Below, piece after piece: positions 7,392-16,883 of a stretch of 64,000 bases of DNA (within the stretch, counting starts at the first letter, position 1; each line of letters opens with the position of its first letter). The stretch is from Neoroseomonas oryzicola. GTDB taxonomy: Bacteria > Pseudomonadota > Alphaproteobacteria > Acetobacterales > Acetobacteraceae. Below the pieces are notes generated by a model, which was given only the letters and a program-made list of their open reading frames with translations, made no database searches and was not told the DNA's origin. The DNA lies in contig NZ_JAAVUP010000003.1 of the NCBI RefSeq assembly GCF_012163135.1, positions 214,283-278,282 of the forward strand. Reading direction: 5' to 3'. The position numbers and the translations under genes were made by a program.

Positions 7392-9428
7392 GTGAGCGAA
7401 GCCGCCGAACATCTCCGCGCCGCCGAAGCCGCCTTCCGCGCCGGCCGCGGCCCCGAGGCCGAGCAGGCCCTGCGCGCCGCGATGCGCGCCGCCCCGATGG
7501 AACCTGCCGTCCAGCACATGGGCGGGATGGGGTTGTTGCGCCTGGGCCGCCTGCCCGAGGCGCTGGCGCCGCTCGCCAGCGCCGCGGCCGAGCCGGACGC
7601 GCCGACCGCCTGGATCGTCGCCCACGGCAATGCCGAAGCCATGGCCGGCCGCGCCGCCGAGGCCGAGGCCGCCTTCCGCCGCGTGCTCGCCCGCGAACCG
7701 GCCAATCCCGTCGTCCTGCTGAACCTCGGCATCCTGCTGACCGGCCGCGGCGCCCATGAGGAAGCGCGCCAGGCGATCGAGGCCTCGCTTGCCGCGCGGC
7801 CGGGCCATCCGACCGCGCTGCTCGCGCTGGGCAACGTGCACGACAAGGCGGGCGATCCCTTCGCCGCGGCCGCCGCCTGGCGGCAGGCCGTCGCGGCCAA
7901 GCCCGACTTCGCCGAGGCGCATGCCAATCTCGGCGGCGCGCTCGCCACGCTCGGCCAGGCGGCGGAAGCCGAGGCGACGCTGCGCCAGGCGCTGGCGCTC
8001 AACCCGGGCCTCGGGCTGGCGCGGCAGCGCCTCGGCGAATTGCTCCTTGCCGCCGGCCGCGGCGCGGAAGCCGAGGCCGAACTGAAGCAGGTCACGGCGC
8101 GCGACCCGAAGGCGGGCTCCGCGCTCAACAGCCTCGGCCTCGCGCAGCGGGCGCAGGGGCGGCTGCCCGATGCGCTGGTGTCGTTCCGGTCCGCCATCGC
8201 CGCGCAGCCCGGCCTCGCCGAGGGCCACACCAACCTCGCCCTGCTGCTCGCCTGGCTGGGCGAGGCGCCGGCGGCGACCCAGGCGGCGGAGCGCGCCGTC
8301 GCCCTCGCCCCGGCCGACGACCGGGCGCATATCGCCGCCGCCGTCGCGGCCGCCGCGCGCGGCGACGTGCCTGCCGCGCAGGCGGCCTCGCGCGAGGCGG
8401 TGCGGCTCAAGCCCTTCACGCAGGTGCCCGCCCAGGGTGCGACGGAAGCGACGGTGCTGGTGCTGCAGGCCCTGGGCGAGGGGCATTTCCAGCCCGCTCC
8501 GGGCGGGGTGAAGCTGCCCGAGGGGCACAACAACGCCTCGGACCATCTCGATCCCGCGCGCTTTGCGCGCGTGCACCTGTATGTCGATGCACTCGAGGCC
8601 AATCCCGGCGTGCTCGACCGCCTGCCGCCCTGCGACGTCGTCTACAACGCGATCACCGAGCCGGAGGGCATGAAGCGCGGGCTCGAGCTCGCGGCGATGG
8701 CGGTCGCGCGGCTCGGCCTGCCGGTCATCAACCCCCCGGCCGAGGTGCCCCGCGTCGCCCGCGACCTCGCCCCGGAGATTTTCGCCGGCATCGAGGGGCT
8801 GGTGGTCCCGCGCACCGCCCGCGTCGCCGCCGCGCCCGACACTGCGGCCGCGGTGCGGGCTGCGATGGCCGAGGGCGGGCTCGCCTTCCCGCTCATCTCC
8901 CGCCCCGCCGGGACGCATACCGGCGAGGGGATGCTGCTGCTGGAGAAGGAGGAGGATCTCGCCCAGTTGCCGGCGTCGACCGACCTTTTCCTGACCGAGT
9001 TCGTGGACTACCGCGACGCCGACGGGCTGTATCGCAAGACCCGTCTTCTGGTGATCGGCGGGCGGGTCATGCCCGAGCACTGGGCGACGGCCGACCACTG
9101 GAACATCCACCATCGCAACTCCCGCGCCTGGATGGGCGCGCACCCCGAGGACCAGGCGCGCGAGCGCGACTACCTCGAGAACTTCGAGAAGCGGATCGGC
9201 CTGCCGCGCCTCGTGGCGCTGGGGGAGATGGCCGATCGTCTCGGCCTCGATTTCTTCGGCGTCGACGCGGCGCTGCTGCCCGACGACCGGCTGCTGGTCT
9301 TCGAGGCCAATCCCTCGATGCGGGCCATGTTCGCCGAGGCGAAGGAAGGCTTCGACTACCTGCTGCCGAACCTGGGGCGGATCTCGGCCGCCTTCTGCGA
9401 CCTGGTGCTGCGCCGCGCGCGGCGCTGA
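7392..9428 (+). CDS. TPR-repeat protein fused to a C-terminal ATP-grasp-like domain
   Basis: The 678-aa protein has two parts. Residues 1-350 are about eight or more tetratricopeptide repeats (for example PDFAEAHANLGGALATLGQA). The remaining half looks like an ATP-grasp domain of the RimK/glutathione-synthetase type: GLPVINPPAEVPRVARDL, PLISRPAGTHTGEGMLLL, LTEFVDYRDADGLYRKTRLLVI, and GVDAALLPDDRLLVFEANPSM, which has the metal-binding Asp and Glu-x-Asn arrangement. ATP-grasp enzymes ligate carboxylates to amines; the substrate is unknown. A GTG start at 7392 begins the recognisable sequence; the open frame upstream is low-complexity. Confidence 0.8.
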   Translation: MSEAAEHLRAAEAAFRAGRGPEAEQALRAAMRAAPMEPAVQHMGGMGLLRLGRLPEALAPLASAAAEPDAPTAWIVAHGNAEAMAGRAAEAEAAFRRVLAREPANPVVLLNLGILLTGRGAHEEARQAIEASLAARPGHPTALLALGNVHDKAGDPFAAAAAWRQAVAAKPDFAEAHANLGGALATLGQAAEAEATLRQALALNPGLGLARQRLGELLLAAGRGAEAEAELKQVTARDPKAGSALNSLGLAQRAQGRLPDALVSFRSAIAAQPGLAEGHTNLALLLAWLGEAPAATQAAERAVALAPADDRAHIAAAVAAAARGDVPAAQAASREAVRLKPFTQVPAQGATEATVLVLQALGEGHFQPAPGGVKLPEGHNNASDHLDPARFARVHLYVDALEANPGVLDRLPPCDVVYNAITEPEGMKRGLELAAMAVARLGLPVINPPAEVPRVARDLAPEIFAGIEGLVVPRTARVAAAPDTAAAVRAAMAEGGLAFPLISRPAGTHTGEGMLLLEKEEDLAQLPASTDLFLTEFVDYRDADGLYRKTRLLVIGGRVMPEHWATADHWNIHHRNSRAWMGAHPEDQARERDYLENFEKRIGLPRLVALGEMADRLGLDFFGVDAALLPDDRLLVFEANPSMRAMFAEAKEGFDYLLPNLGRISAAFCDLVLRRARR

Positions 9429-9439
9429 GGGGGCGGGCC

Positions 9440-10096
9440 GTGGCCCTGCCCCCGTCCATCGCCGCCGCGGCGCGCGCCTGCCGCCCGCCCGCCCGGCGCG
9501 GGCGGCGCCTGCCCGCGCTGTGGCTGTTCTCCGATCCGGTGCGCCTGCCCGACCCGCGCGACGCGGCGGCGGCGCTGCCGCGCGGGGCGGGGGTGGTCGC
9601 GCGCGGCGCGATGCCCGTTGTCCTGGCCGGGCTGGCGCAGGTCGCGCGGCGCCGCGGTCTGGCGCTGCTGGTCGGCGGCGACGGAAGGGCGGCCCTGGCC
9701 GTGGGCGGCGGGCTGCACCTGCCCGACCGGCGCGACGCGGCCGGGGTGCTGCCCTTCCTCGCGGCGCGGCGCGCCGGGCGGCCGGGGGCGGTACTGACCC
9801 TCGCGGCGCATGGCGGGGCGCGCGCGGCGGCGCGGGCGCGGCGGCTGCGGCCCGACCTTGTTTTCCTGTCGCCCCTGTTCCCGACCGCCAGCCATCCGGG
9901 CGCGCCGGTGCTGGGGCCCTTGCGCTGGCTGGCGGCGGCGGCGGCGCTGCGCCGGGCGGCCGGGGTGGGTGCGGCGGCGCTGGGCGGTGTGGCGGCGGGG
10001 ACGGCGCGGCGCGCGCCGCGGGGCGCCGCGGGCCTCGCCGCGATCGGCGGGCTGGCGCAACAGGCTGTGGCCGCCTCGCCACACTGTCTCAGGTAA
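9440..10096 (+). CDS. ThiE/TenI-like protein (thiamine-phosphate-synthase fold, degenerate)
   Basis: This 218-aa Ala/Arg-rich protein resembles the thiamine-phosphate-synthase/TenI family. The N-terminal LPALWLFSDPVRLPDP matches the opening strand, LLVGGDGRAALAVGGGLHLPD matches the GVHLGQED region, and FLSPLFPTASHPGAPVLGPL matches GPVFPTxTK. Several usual ThiE residues are missing: the Gln-Glu-Asp after LGxH is absent and the Lys of the FPTxTK loop is His. It may therefore be a TenI-like or inactive paralogue. The GTG at 9440 has a GAGGGGG Shine-Dalgarno and lies 11 bp after the previous stop. Confidence 0.6.
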   Translation: MALPPSIAAAARACRPPARRGRRLPALWLFSDPVRLPDPRDAAAALPRGAGVVARGAMPVVLAGLAQVARRRGLALLVGGDGRAALAVGGGLHLPDRRDAAGVLPFLAARRAGRPGAVLTLAAHGGARAAARARRLRPDLVFLSPLFPTASHPGAPVLGPLRWLAAAAALRRAAGVGAAALGGVAAGTARRAPRGAAGLAAIGGLAQQAVAASPHCLR

Positions 10097-10268
10097 GTCG
10101 CGGCCGCGGCCTCTGCGCCGTTGCCCCCCGGGCAGAGGCCGGGACATATTCGGCCCAGGCCACGACGCTGTCCTTCCGTCTTCATTGGGGGAAGCGGCGG
10201 CGGACCTTGTCCGGGGGGGCAGGGCGGCCCAGGGAACTGCCGGTTCGCCGGCGATGAGGAGGACTAGA
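10097..10268 (+). promoter_or_regulatory. Leader region of the porin gene
   Basis: This 172-bp gap precedes a porin gene that is probably highly expressed. A strong Shine-Dalgarno (GAGGAGGA, 10255-10262) precedes the ATG. GCCTCTGC and GCAGAGGC around 10108-10138 form a stem around a GCCGTTGCCCCCCGG loop. No unambiguous sigma-70 promoter can be called. Confidence 0.4.
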
Positions 10269-11705
10269 ATGCGCAAGATTCTGCTGGGGACGACCGCCGT
10301 TGCCGGCGCCGCCCTGCTGGCGCCGGCGGCTTTCGCCCAGGCACCGGTGACGACGGCTCCGGGCAGCCTGGCCGGCAACAACCAGGTTGGCACGCAGGGC
10401 GTGACGGCCCCCTCGCCCGCCATTGCGGCGGCGAGCGGCCTCGCGGTCCGCATCGGCGGCTACTTCGACTTCTCCGCCGCGATGATCTACGACGACTGGG
10501 ATCAGGCCCGGTCGCGCATCCAGGGCGGTGCTGCCAACGGCGGCGCGCCGAACGCCCAGCGTCGTTCGCGCTATGACTTCCGCAACGACCTCGAGCTGTA
10601 CATCTTCGTCGACGGCCGCGCCGCCAACGGGATGACCTACGGCGCGAACTTCGAGTTCCAGATGGACAACATGGGCGGCGCCAACGTCGCCGGGTCCAAC
10701 GGCTCGGGTTCGGGCGTCGACCTCGACGAGGCGTGGGGCTACATCGCCTTCCCGAACCTCGGCACGCTGCAGTTCGGCCAGCAGGACAACGCGGCCTCCC
10801 AGCTGCAGGTCCGCGCTCCGTCGGCCGGCCTGGTCGGCACGGACGGCGACTGGTACGACTTCATCGTGACCGCCGGCCTGTTCTCGGGCGCCTACATCGC
10901 CTCGGGCATCAACGACGGCAACGACGCGACGAAGGTCATCTACCTGTCGCCGCAGTTCGCGGGCTTCGACTTCGGCCTGTCCTACGCGCAGAACTCCTAC
11001 GAGGGTGAGCGCCAGGACCAGCCGACCTCGACGCTGGCGCAGCAGCGTGACCGCACCTCGCTCGAGAACGAGATGTCGGCCGCCCTGCGTTACCGCGGCA
11101 CCTTCGGCCCGGTGGGCGTGAACGCCGGCCTGGGCGGCATGTGGGCCAACTCCGGCGCCCTGACCGCGACCGGCGCCCCGACGGGCAACCTGCGCGGCCA
11201 GAACGTCACCGCCTACACGGCCGGCCTGACCTTCTCCGCCTACGGCTTCGCGGTCGGCGGCGAGTACACCTTCGGCCAGTACAACGGTTCCTCGGTGGGC
11301 CGCTCGGCTCTGAACCCGGGCCTCGACGACAGCTACCACTGGGTTGTCGGCGCGACCTACACGATGGGCCCGCTGCTGATCGGCGCGAACTTCGCGCAGG
11401 GTGAGCAGGACAACGGCATCCAGTCCTCGACCACGGGTGGCGTGACCACGTACCGCAGCCTGGCGGATCGCAAGCACACCATCTGGGGCATCGGCGCGGT
11501 CTACACGCTCGCCCCGGGCCTGGCGCTGTACGCGATCTACCAGAACGTCAACGACGAGAACATTCCGACGGGCGCCCCGTCGAACGCGCGCTACCTCGCC
11601 GCCCCGGCGAACGGCGCGACGGCGGGCACCACGCTGGCCTCGTTCGATGGCAGCAACACCCGCACGATCAACGTCGGCATGCTGGGCATCCGCCTCGCCT
11701 TCTGA
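10269..11705 (+). CDS. Outer-membrane porin
   Basis: The 478-aa protein has a Sec signal peptide (MRKILLGTTAVAGAALLAPAAFAQ) and then an aromatic-rich beta-barrel sequence typical of Gram-negative trimeric porins. Diagnostic features are RIGGYFDFSAAMIYDD, EFQMDNMGG, LDEAWGYIAFPNLGTLQFGQQDNAA (a porin-like FGRQ strand), FDFGLSYAQNSYEG and a terminal strand ending in Phe (NVGMLGIRLAF), the signal for BAM-dependent insertion. Codon use is strongly biased to C-ending codons, suggesting high expression. Solute specificity cannot be inferred. A strong terminator follows. Confidence 0.93.
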   Translation: MRKILLGTTAVAGAALLAPAAFAQAPVTTAPGSLAGNNQVGTQGVTAPSPAIAAASGLAVRIGGYFDFSAAMIYDDWDQARSRIQGGAANGGAPNAQRRSRYDFRNDLELYIFVDGRAANGMTYGANFEFQMDNMGGANVAGSNGSGSGVDLDEAWGYIAFPNLGTLQFGQQDNAASQLQVRAPSAGLVGTDGDWYDFIVTAGLFSGAYIASGINDGNDATKVIYLSPQFAGFDFGLSYAQNSYEGERQDQPTSTLAQQRDRTSLENEMSAALRYRGTFGPVGVNAGLGGMWANSGALTATGAPTGNLRGQNVTAYTAGLTFSAYGFAVGGEYTFGQYNGSSVGRSALNPGLDDSYHWVVGATYTMGPLLIGANFAQGEQDNGIQSSTTGGVTTYRSLADRKHTIWGIGAVYTLAPGLALYAIYQNVNDENIPTGAPSNARYLAAPANGATAGTTLASFDGSNTRTINVGMLGIRLAF

Positions 11706-11729
11706 TCGTCAGATCGGCTGATACCGCGG

Positions 11730-11767
11730 GGGCGGCAGGGGAAACCCTGCCGCCCTTCGCATTTTCA
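11730..11767 (+). terminator. Rho-independent-type terminator after the porin gene
   Basis: GGGCGGCAGGG, a GAAA loop and CCCTGCCGCCC form a perfect 11-bp GC stem with a stable GNRA tetraloop (11730-11755). It is followed by TTCGCATTTTC, a modest T-rich tail. Confidence 0.8.
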
Positions 11768-11822
11768 GGGGCCTCCCCCCGGGCTTTGCAGCCGCGCGGT
11801 TCCGGCGCTACAACCCGCGGCC

Positions 11823-12383
11823 ATGACCGTTGCCCGCCAGCCCCTCGTCCGGACCGCCTTGCTCGCCAGCGCCCTGATCGGGGTGCTCGCCGCATGCTCG
11901 GCATCGGACAGCATCCGAGACGTCAACCTGAACGAGTACAACTCGGGCAGTGGCCGCGACCGCGTCCGCGGCCGCCTGACCGGGCAGGACGACGGCATCG
12001 TGCTGTTCGGCACGGCGCGGACCCCGCGGCCCGGCGAGGCCGACACGGGCGGCGGCGGGCTCGGCGTCAATGCCTTCCTGTGGCGCGCGACGCTCGACAC
12101 GCTGACCTTCATGCCGCTGGCCTCGGCCGACCCCTTCGGCGGCGTCATCATCACCGACTGGTATTCGCCGCCCGGCGCGGGCGCGGAGCGCTTCAAGGCG
12201 ACGGCCTACGTTATGGGCCGGCAGCTGCGCTCGGACGGCGTGCGCATCTCGGTGTTCCGCCAGGTCCGGCAGGGCAACAACTGGGTGGACGCGATCGTGG
12301 CCCCCTCCACCGCCGCCGAGCTCGAGGACCGCGTCCTCACCCGCGCGCGGGAACTGCGCAGCCAGTCGACCGGCGCGCGCTGA
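11823..12383 (+). CDS. DUF3576-type lipoprotein
   Basis: The 186-aa precursor has a lipoprotein signal with lipobox LAAC (Cys25), so it should be acylated. The mature part (TLDTLTFMPLASADPFGGVIITDWYSPP, FKATAYVMGRQLRSDGVRISVFRQV, and a C-terminal AAELEDRVLTRARELR helix) matches the DUF3576 family, widespread in alphaproteobacteria and of unknown function. It probably acts at the cell envelope, like the adjacent porin, but nothing shows a shared function. It starts 118 bp after the porin stop, beyond the terminator, so it is likely transcribed separately. Confidence 0.85.
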   Translation: MTVARQPLVRTALLASALIGVLAACSASDSIRDVNLNEYNSGSGRDRVRGRLTGQDDGIVLFGTARTPRPGEADTGGGGLGVNAFLWRATLDTLTFMPLASADPFGGVIITDWYSPPGAGAERFKATAYVMGRQLRSDGVRISVFRQVRQGNNWVDAIVAPSTAAELEDRVLTRARELRSQSTGAR

Positions 12384-12605
12384 GGCGCCGCCTGCCCTGG
12401 CGCCGATCCCGGCCAGGCAGCAGCGCTCCATTGGACGAAGATGCCCGGCCGGAGCACGGGGCCCCAGGCATCGCCCCGAGCCATGGCGAAGGGTCCCGGC
12501 GCTGGAGCCGCTTCCGTTCGCCGTGGCTCACGGCAACGCCTCCAGGCTTCTGTTGTCGCGCGCATCGTCACCCGATCAGGCGGTTCCACCTGACCGGGAT
12601 GCGCG
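12384..12605. other. Intergenic region between convergent genes
   Basis: This 222-bp gap between the lipoprotein gene and a leftward hydrolase gene holds one copy of a dispersed repeat (12502-12600, listed separately). The first part (12384-12500) has no recognisable gene or signal. Confidence 0.6.
12502..12600 (+). repeat. 99-bp dispersed repeat, copy 1
   Basis: This sequence matches the reverse complement of 58895-58993 without gaps, with about 18 mismatches by manual alignment (about 82% identity). The conserved blocks are CTGGAGCCG, CCGTTCGCC, GCTCACGGCAACG, CTCCAGGC and the terminal hairpin CCCGATCAGG...CCTGACCGGG. Both copies sit between convergent genes. Confidence 0.8.
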
Positions 12606-13727
12606 CTAGCCCCCCGTGCAGGGCGCCCGGCGCAGCCCGCGCGCGGCCCCGGCCTCCGGCGCCTGGACCAGCGTCAGCAGGCAGGGCCCCTGGTTGCGCG
12701 TGAAGCGCCAATCCGCCGCCCCGTTGTGGCCCTCGACCGGCAGGTCCGGGAACAGCGCCACGGTCGGCACGCGGCGCGTCGCGGCGCGTTCCTCCAGCAG
12801 CCGCGCCCTGGCGGCGGGATCGGGGTCGAAGGGGTCCTTCTCGAACAGCGCGACCGCGAGCCGCGGCCCGTCCGCCGGCAGCGCGGCGAGGATGCGGCGG
12901 AAATCCTCGAGCGCGGCGGGCAGGTTGTTCGGCCGCGCCGCCTCCCCATGCGATCCGGGCGCGAAGGCGAGGACCGCATGGACCAGCTCCGGCCGCTCCG
13001 CCGCCGCCATGATGGACTGCCAGCCGCCGCGCGACTGCCCGGCCAGCACGATGCGCCGGTAGCCGGCCTCCCGCAGCAGGGGCAGGGCGCGCAGCATCGC
13101 CGGCAGGGTGGTCGCGAGCGTGTCCTCCGCCGGGTCGCGGTCGAAGCGGACCACATCCCAGCCGGCATCGTTGAGCATGGCGATCGCGCCGGGGATGGGG
13201 GTGCCGCGCCGGTCGGCCGTGGGGCCGCCATAGCCATGCGACCACAGCACCACCCCGGCGGCGGCGGAAGGGCCGTGGCGGAACATCAGCGGCGCGGCGC
13301 GGAAGGGCCCGATGCGGGCCTCCACCGGGCGGAAGGCGGGGCCGGGATGGCCGGTGACCGTCCCGTCCAGGGCGAGGATCCGGCAGCTGCCGCCGGCGCC
13401 GAGGGTGCGCGCCGCATCGGCGTCGCAGGCCGTCTGCAGCTCGCGCTGCGCGGTCGCGGCATCGGGGCGGGCGGACAGGAAGCGCCAGGTCGAACGCCCG
13501 TCGGGCGCCGAGGCGAGCGCAAAGCCCGCATGCGCCACGGCGCCGCGGTAGTGGAGGGTGAAGCCCGTGACGGTCGAGGCCCCGCGCGCCGGCCCGAGGC
13601 TCGCCACCGAGAAGAGCGCACGATAGGCCGCGAAGTCGGTGTTCGGGTCCTGCGCCTCGGCGGGGGCAGCCAGCACCGCGAAAAGGGCCGCGAGACCTAG
13701 GAATCCGCCCCGCCAGCGCTTATGCAT
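12606..13727 (-). CDS. Secreted alpha/beta-hydrolase-fold protein
   Basis: The 373-aa protein has a signal peptide ([26 protein letters not shown]) and a C-terminal alpha/beta-hydrolase domain. [18 protein letters not shown] supplies the oxyanion-hole region, AGQSRGGW is the nucleophile elbow (G-x-S-x-G with Ser), FEKDPFDPD may hold the acid, and [10 protein letters not shown] the His. The N-terminal about 130 residues are a separate region with conserved-looking cysteines ([17 protein letters not shown]). Substrate unknown; an esterase or peptidase-like role outside the cytoplasm is plausible. It is divergent from leuS with only 46 bp between starts. Confidence 0.75.
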   Translation of the reverse strand: MHKRWRGGFLGLAALFAVLAAPAEAQDPNTDFAAYRALFSVASLGPARGASTVTGFTLHYRGAVAHAGFALASAPDGRSTWRFLSARPDAATAQRELQTACDADAARTLGAGGSCRILALDGTVTGHPGPAFRPVEARIGPFRAAPLMFRHGPSAAAGVVLWSHGYGGPTADRRGTPIPGAIAMLNDAGWDVVRFDRDPAEDTLATTLPAMLRALPLLREAGYRRIVLAGQSRGGWQSIMAAAERPELVHAVLAFAPGSHGEAARPNNLPAALEDFRRILAALPADGPRLAVALFEKDPFDPDPAARARLLEERAATRRVPTVALFPDLPVEGHNGAADWRFTRNQGPCLLTLVQAPEAGAARGLRRAPCTGG

Positions 13728-13773
13728 CCGTCTCTTCTCTCCGCTACGGCCAGGCACGAGACGCGCGCGCGCA

Positions 13774-16380
13774 ATGAACGACATTCCCGCTTCCCAGGAC
13801 AAGGCTGCCCCCCGCTACGACTTCCGCGCCGCCGAGCCGCGCTGGCAGGCCGCGTGGGACGAACGCGCCTGCTTCGCGGTGCCCGACGTGCCGCCGGCCG
13901 AGGCCAAGAAATACTACGTGCTCGAGATGTTTCCCTACCCCTCGGGCAAGATCCACATGGGGCATGTGCGCAACTACACGCTGGGCGACGTGGTGGCGCG
14001 CTACAAGCGCGCGCGCGGCCACCTGGTGATGCACCCGATGGGCTGGGATGCTTTCGGCCTGCCGGCCGAGAACGCGGCGCGCGAGCGCGGCACGCATCCG
14101 GCCAAGTGGACCTACGCGAACATCGCCAACATGCGCGAGGAACTGAAGCGCATGGGCCTGTCGCTCGAATGGGCGCGGGAATTCGCGACCTGCGATCCGG
14201 AATACTACGGCCAGCAGCAGAAGCTGCTGCTCGACTTCTGGAAAGCGGGCCTCGTCGAGCGCAAGGAATCCTGGGTGAACTGGGATCCGGTGGACGGCAC
14301 CGTGCTGGCGAACGAGCAGGTGATCGATGGGCGCGGCTGGCGCTCCGGCGCGCTGGTCGAGAAGAAGAAGCTCTCGCAGTGGTTCCTCGCCATCACGAAG
14401 TTCGCGCCGGACCTGCTGGAGGCGCTGGGCGGCCTCGACCGCTGGCCCGAGCGCGTGAAGCTGATGCAGTCCAACTGGATCGGCCGCAGTGAGGGCGCGC
14501 GGCTGAAGTTCGCGCTGACCGCGCCGGTCGACGGCATGGCGGATGTCGAGGTCTTCACGACGCGCCCGGACACGCTGTTCGGGATGTCCTTCCTTGCCGT
14601 CGCGGCGGAGCATCCGATCGCCGCCGCGGCCGCGGCGCGCGATTCCAAGGCGGCTGACTTCGTCGCCGAGTGCCGCAGCATGGGCACCTCGGAAGCCGTC
14701 ATCGAGCAGGCCGAGAAGAAGGGCTTCGACACCGGCTTCCGCGTGAAGCATCCCTTCACCGGGCAGGAATACCCGGTGTGGATCGCGAACTTCGTGCTGA
14801 TGGAATACGGCACGGGGGCGATCTTCGGCTGCCCGGCGCATGACCAGCGCGACCTCGACTTCGCGCGGAAGTACGGGCTGTCGGTGACGCCCGTCGTGCT
14901 GCCGAAGGGCGCCGATCCCGCGACCTTCGCCGTGGGCAACGAGGCCTTCACCGACGACGGCACGGCCTTCAACTCGGGTTTCCTCGACGGGCTCGACGTG
15001 GCGGCGTCGAAGCGGCGCGCGATCGCCGAACTGGAGAGCCTCGGCGCCGGCCAGGGCGTGGTGAACTGGCGCCTGCGCGACTGGGGCGTCTCCCGCCAGC
15101 GCTACTGGGGCTGCCCGATCCCCTTCATCCATTGCGACGATTGCGGCGTGCAGCCGGTCCCCGACGACCAGCTGCCGGTGCGCCTGCCGGACGACGTGGA
15201 TTTCTCGAAGCCCGGCAATCCGCTCGACAACCATCCCACCTGGAAGCACGTCGCCTGCCCGAACTGCGGCAAGCCGGCGCGGCGCGAGACGGACACCTGC
15301 GACACCTTCGTCGATTCGTCGTGGTACTTCGCGCGCTTCTGCTCGCCGCGCGCCGCCGTGCCGGTGACCAAGGCCGCGGTCGATGCCTGGCTGCCGGTCG
15401 ACCAGTACATCGGCGGCATCGAGCACGCGATCCTGCACCTGCTCTATTCGCGCTTCTTCTCCCGCGCGATGAAGGAAACGGGGCACCTGTCCGTCGAGGA
15501 ACCCTTCGCGGGTCTCTTCACCCAGGGGATGGTGCAGCACGAATCCTACAAGGGTGCCGACGGCCGCTGGCTCTACCCCGAGGAGGTGGAATTCTCCCTC
15601 GCGGCGGACGGCACGCGCAGCGCGGTGGTGAAGGGCGGCAACGAGCCCGTCACGATCGGCCGCGTCGAGGCGATGTCGAAGTCCAAGCGCAACACCGTCG
15701 ATCCCGGCGCGATCATCGCGAAGTACGGGGCGGACACGGCGCGCTGGTTCATCCTGTCGGACAACCCGCCCGACCGCGACATGGAGTGGACGGAATCCGG
15801 CGTCGCCGGCGCCTACCGCTTCACCCAGCGCGTCTTCCGCATGGTGGAGAACGCGCTGCCGTCGCTGCCGCCCGCCGGCACGACGCCGGAGGCCGAGGGC
15901 CGCGCGCTGCGCCGCGCGACGCATCGCTGCATCGCGACGGTGACCGAGGCACTGGAAACCTTCGCCTTCAACGTCGCGGTCGCGCGGCTGTACGAATTCG
16001 CCAATGCGATCGAGGCGGCGAAGGACGCGCCGGGTGGCGCGAAGCGCGAGGCGCTCGAGATGCTCGCGCGCCTGGCCGCGCCGATGATGCCGCACCTGGC
16101 GGAGGAAGCCTGGTCGATGCTGCGCCCCGGCGATGGCTCGCTGGTCGCGCAGATGGCCTGGCCCGAGGCCGACCCGGCGCTGCTGGTGGCCGAGAGCGTG
16201 ACGCTCGCCGTGCAGGTGCTGGGCAAGCTGCGCGCGACCATCGAGGTGCCGGTCGGCGCCGGCGAGGAGGCGATCTTCGCCGCCGCCGAGGCGGAGGAGA
16301 ACGTGCAGCGCGCGATCGCCGGCAAGCCGATCCGCAAGCGGATCCACGTTCCGGGCCGGGTGGTGAACATTGTCGTCTAG
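13774..16380 (+). CDS. leuS: Leucine--tRNA ligase
   Basis: The 868-aa class I synthetase charges tRNA-Leu. [18 protein letters not shown] contains the HIGH motif (HMGH), [12 protein letters not shown] follows, the CP1 editing domain includes [12 protein letters not shown] and [15 protein letters not shown], zinc-finger-like Cys pairs occur in [10 protein letters not shown] and [18 protein letters not shown], and [14 protein letters not shown] is the KMSKS loop. Length is normal. The ATG at 13774 starts the recognisable protein. The last 11 bases overlap the TTG start of lptE, indicating coupling of leuS-lptE-holA, the standard alphaproteobacterial order. Confidence 0.98.
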   Translation: MNDIPASQDKAAPRYDFRAAEPRWQAAWDERACFAVPDVPPAEAKKYYVLEMFPYPSGKIHMGHVRNYTLGDVVARYKRARGHLVMHPMGWDAFGLPAENAARERGTHPAKWTYANIANMREELKRMGLSLEWAREFATCDPEYYGQQQKLLLDFWKAGLVERKESWVNWDPVDGTVLANEQVIDGRGWRSGALVEKKKLSQWFLAITKFAPDLLEALGGLDRWPERVKLMQSNWIGRSEGARLKFALTAPVDGMADVEVFTTRPDTLFGMSFLAVAAEHPIAAAAAARDSKAADFVAECRSMGTSEAVIEQAEKKGFDTGFRVKHPFTGQEYPVWIANFVLMEYGTGAIFGCPAHDQRDLDFARKYGLSVTPVVLPKGADPATFAVGNEAFTDDGTAFNSGFLDGLDVAASKRRAIAELESLGAGQGVVNWRLRDWGVSRQRYWGCPIPFIHCDDCGVQPVPDDQLPVRLPDDVDFSKPGNPLDNHPTWKHVACPNCGKPARRETDTCDTFVDSSWYFARFCSPRAAVPVTKAAVDAWLPVDQYIGGIEHAILHLLYSRFFSRAMKETGHLSVEEPFAGLFTQGMVQHESYKGADGRWLYPEEVEFSLAADGTRSAVVKGGNEPVTIGRVEAMSKSKRNTVDPGAIIAKYGADTARWFILSDNPPDRDMEWTESGVAGAYRFTQRVFRMVENALPSLPPAGTTPEAEGRALRRATHRCIATVTEALETFAFNVAVARLYEFANAIEAAKDAPGGAKREALEMLARLAAPMMPHLAEEAWSMLRPGDGSLVAQMAWPEADPALLVAESVTLAVQVLGKLRATIEVPVGAGEEAIFAAAEAEENVQRAIAGKPIRKRIHVPGRVVNIVV

Positions 16381-16879
16381 GCGCGCGATCCTCGGCCTGC
16401 CGGTCCTCGCGCTGGCGGGCTGCGGCTTCCACCCGATGTACGGGAACAACCCGCGCGCGGTGGCGACGGCGCGCGGGCTGGAGTCGGTGCGCGTCGGCCT
16501 CATTCCCGAACGCAACGGGCAGCTGCTGCGCCGGCGGCTCGAGGAACGGCTTGGCGCGACCGGCCTGCCGCAATACGACCTGCGCGTCGGCCTCGGCTAC
16601 GGCATCGAGCAGCAGGGATTCCGCAGCGACGGCTCGCCGAGCCGCGTGCGGATCACCGCGACGGCGCAGTGGTACCTCTACGACACCAACGTTCCGCCGC
16701 GGCTGGTCGCGACCGGCACCGACCGCGCCTTCGACGCCTACAACATCCCCGAGAACCAGTTCTTCGCCGCCGATGCGTCCCGCCAGGCGGCCGAGCGCCG
16801 GCTGGTCGACCAGCTCGCCGAGGACATCGTGCGGCGGCTCGCGGTCCGCTTCGAATCCGGTCCGCCGCAGGCCGGCTGA
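16370..16879 (+). CDS. lptE: LPS-assembly lipoprotein LptE
   Basis: The 169-aa lipoprotein is LptE, which plugs and helps assemble the LptD barrel that delivers lipopolysaccharide to the outer leaflet. The short signal ends in LALAGC (Cys18), and the next residues GFHPMYG are the typical LptE start of the mature protein. The TTG at 16370 is the only usable start, because an in-frame stop lies two codons upstream; it overlaps leuS by 11 bp. Position between leuS and holA supports the call as strongly as the sequence does. Confidence 0.9.
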   Translation: MSSRRAILGLPVLALAGCGFHPMYGNNPRAVATARGLESVRVGLIPERNGQLLRRRLEERLGATGLPQYDLRVGLGYGIEQQGFRSDGSPSRVRITATAQWYLYDTNVPPRLVATGTDRAFDAYNIPENQFFAADASRQAAERRLVDQLAEDIVRRLAVRFESGPPQAG

Positions 16880-16883
16880 GCCC

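Noticed and set aside
13744-16515. Long antisense open frame opposite leuS
   Set aside because: It is a shadow of leuS with no recognisable domain and spans the lptE start as well.
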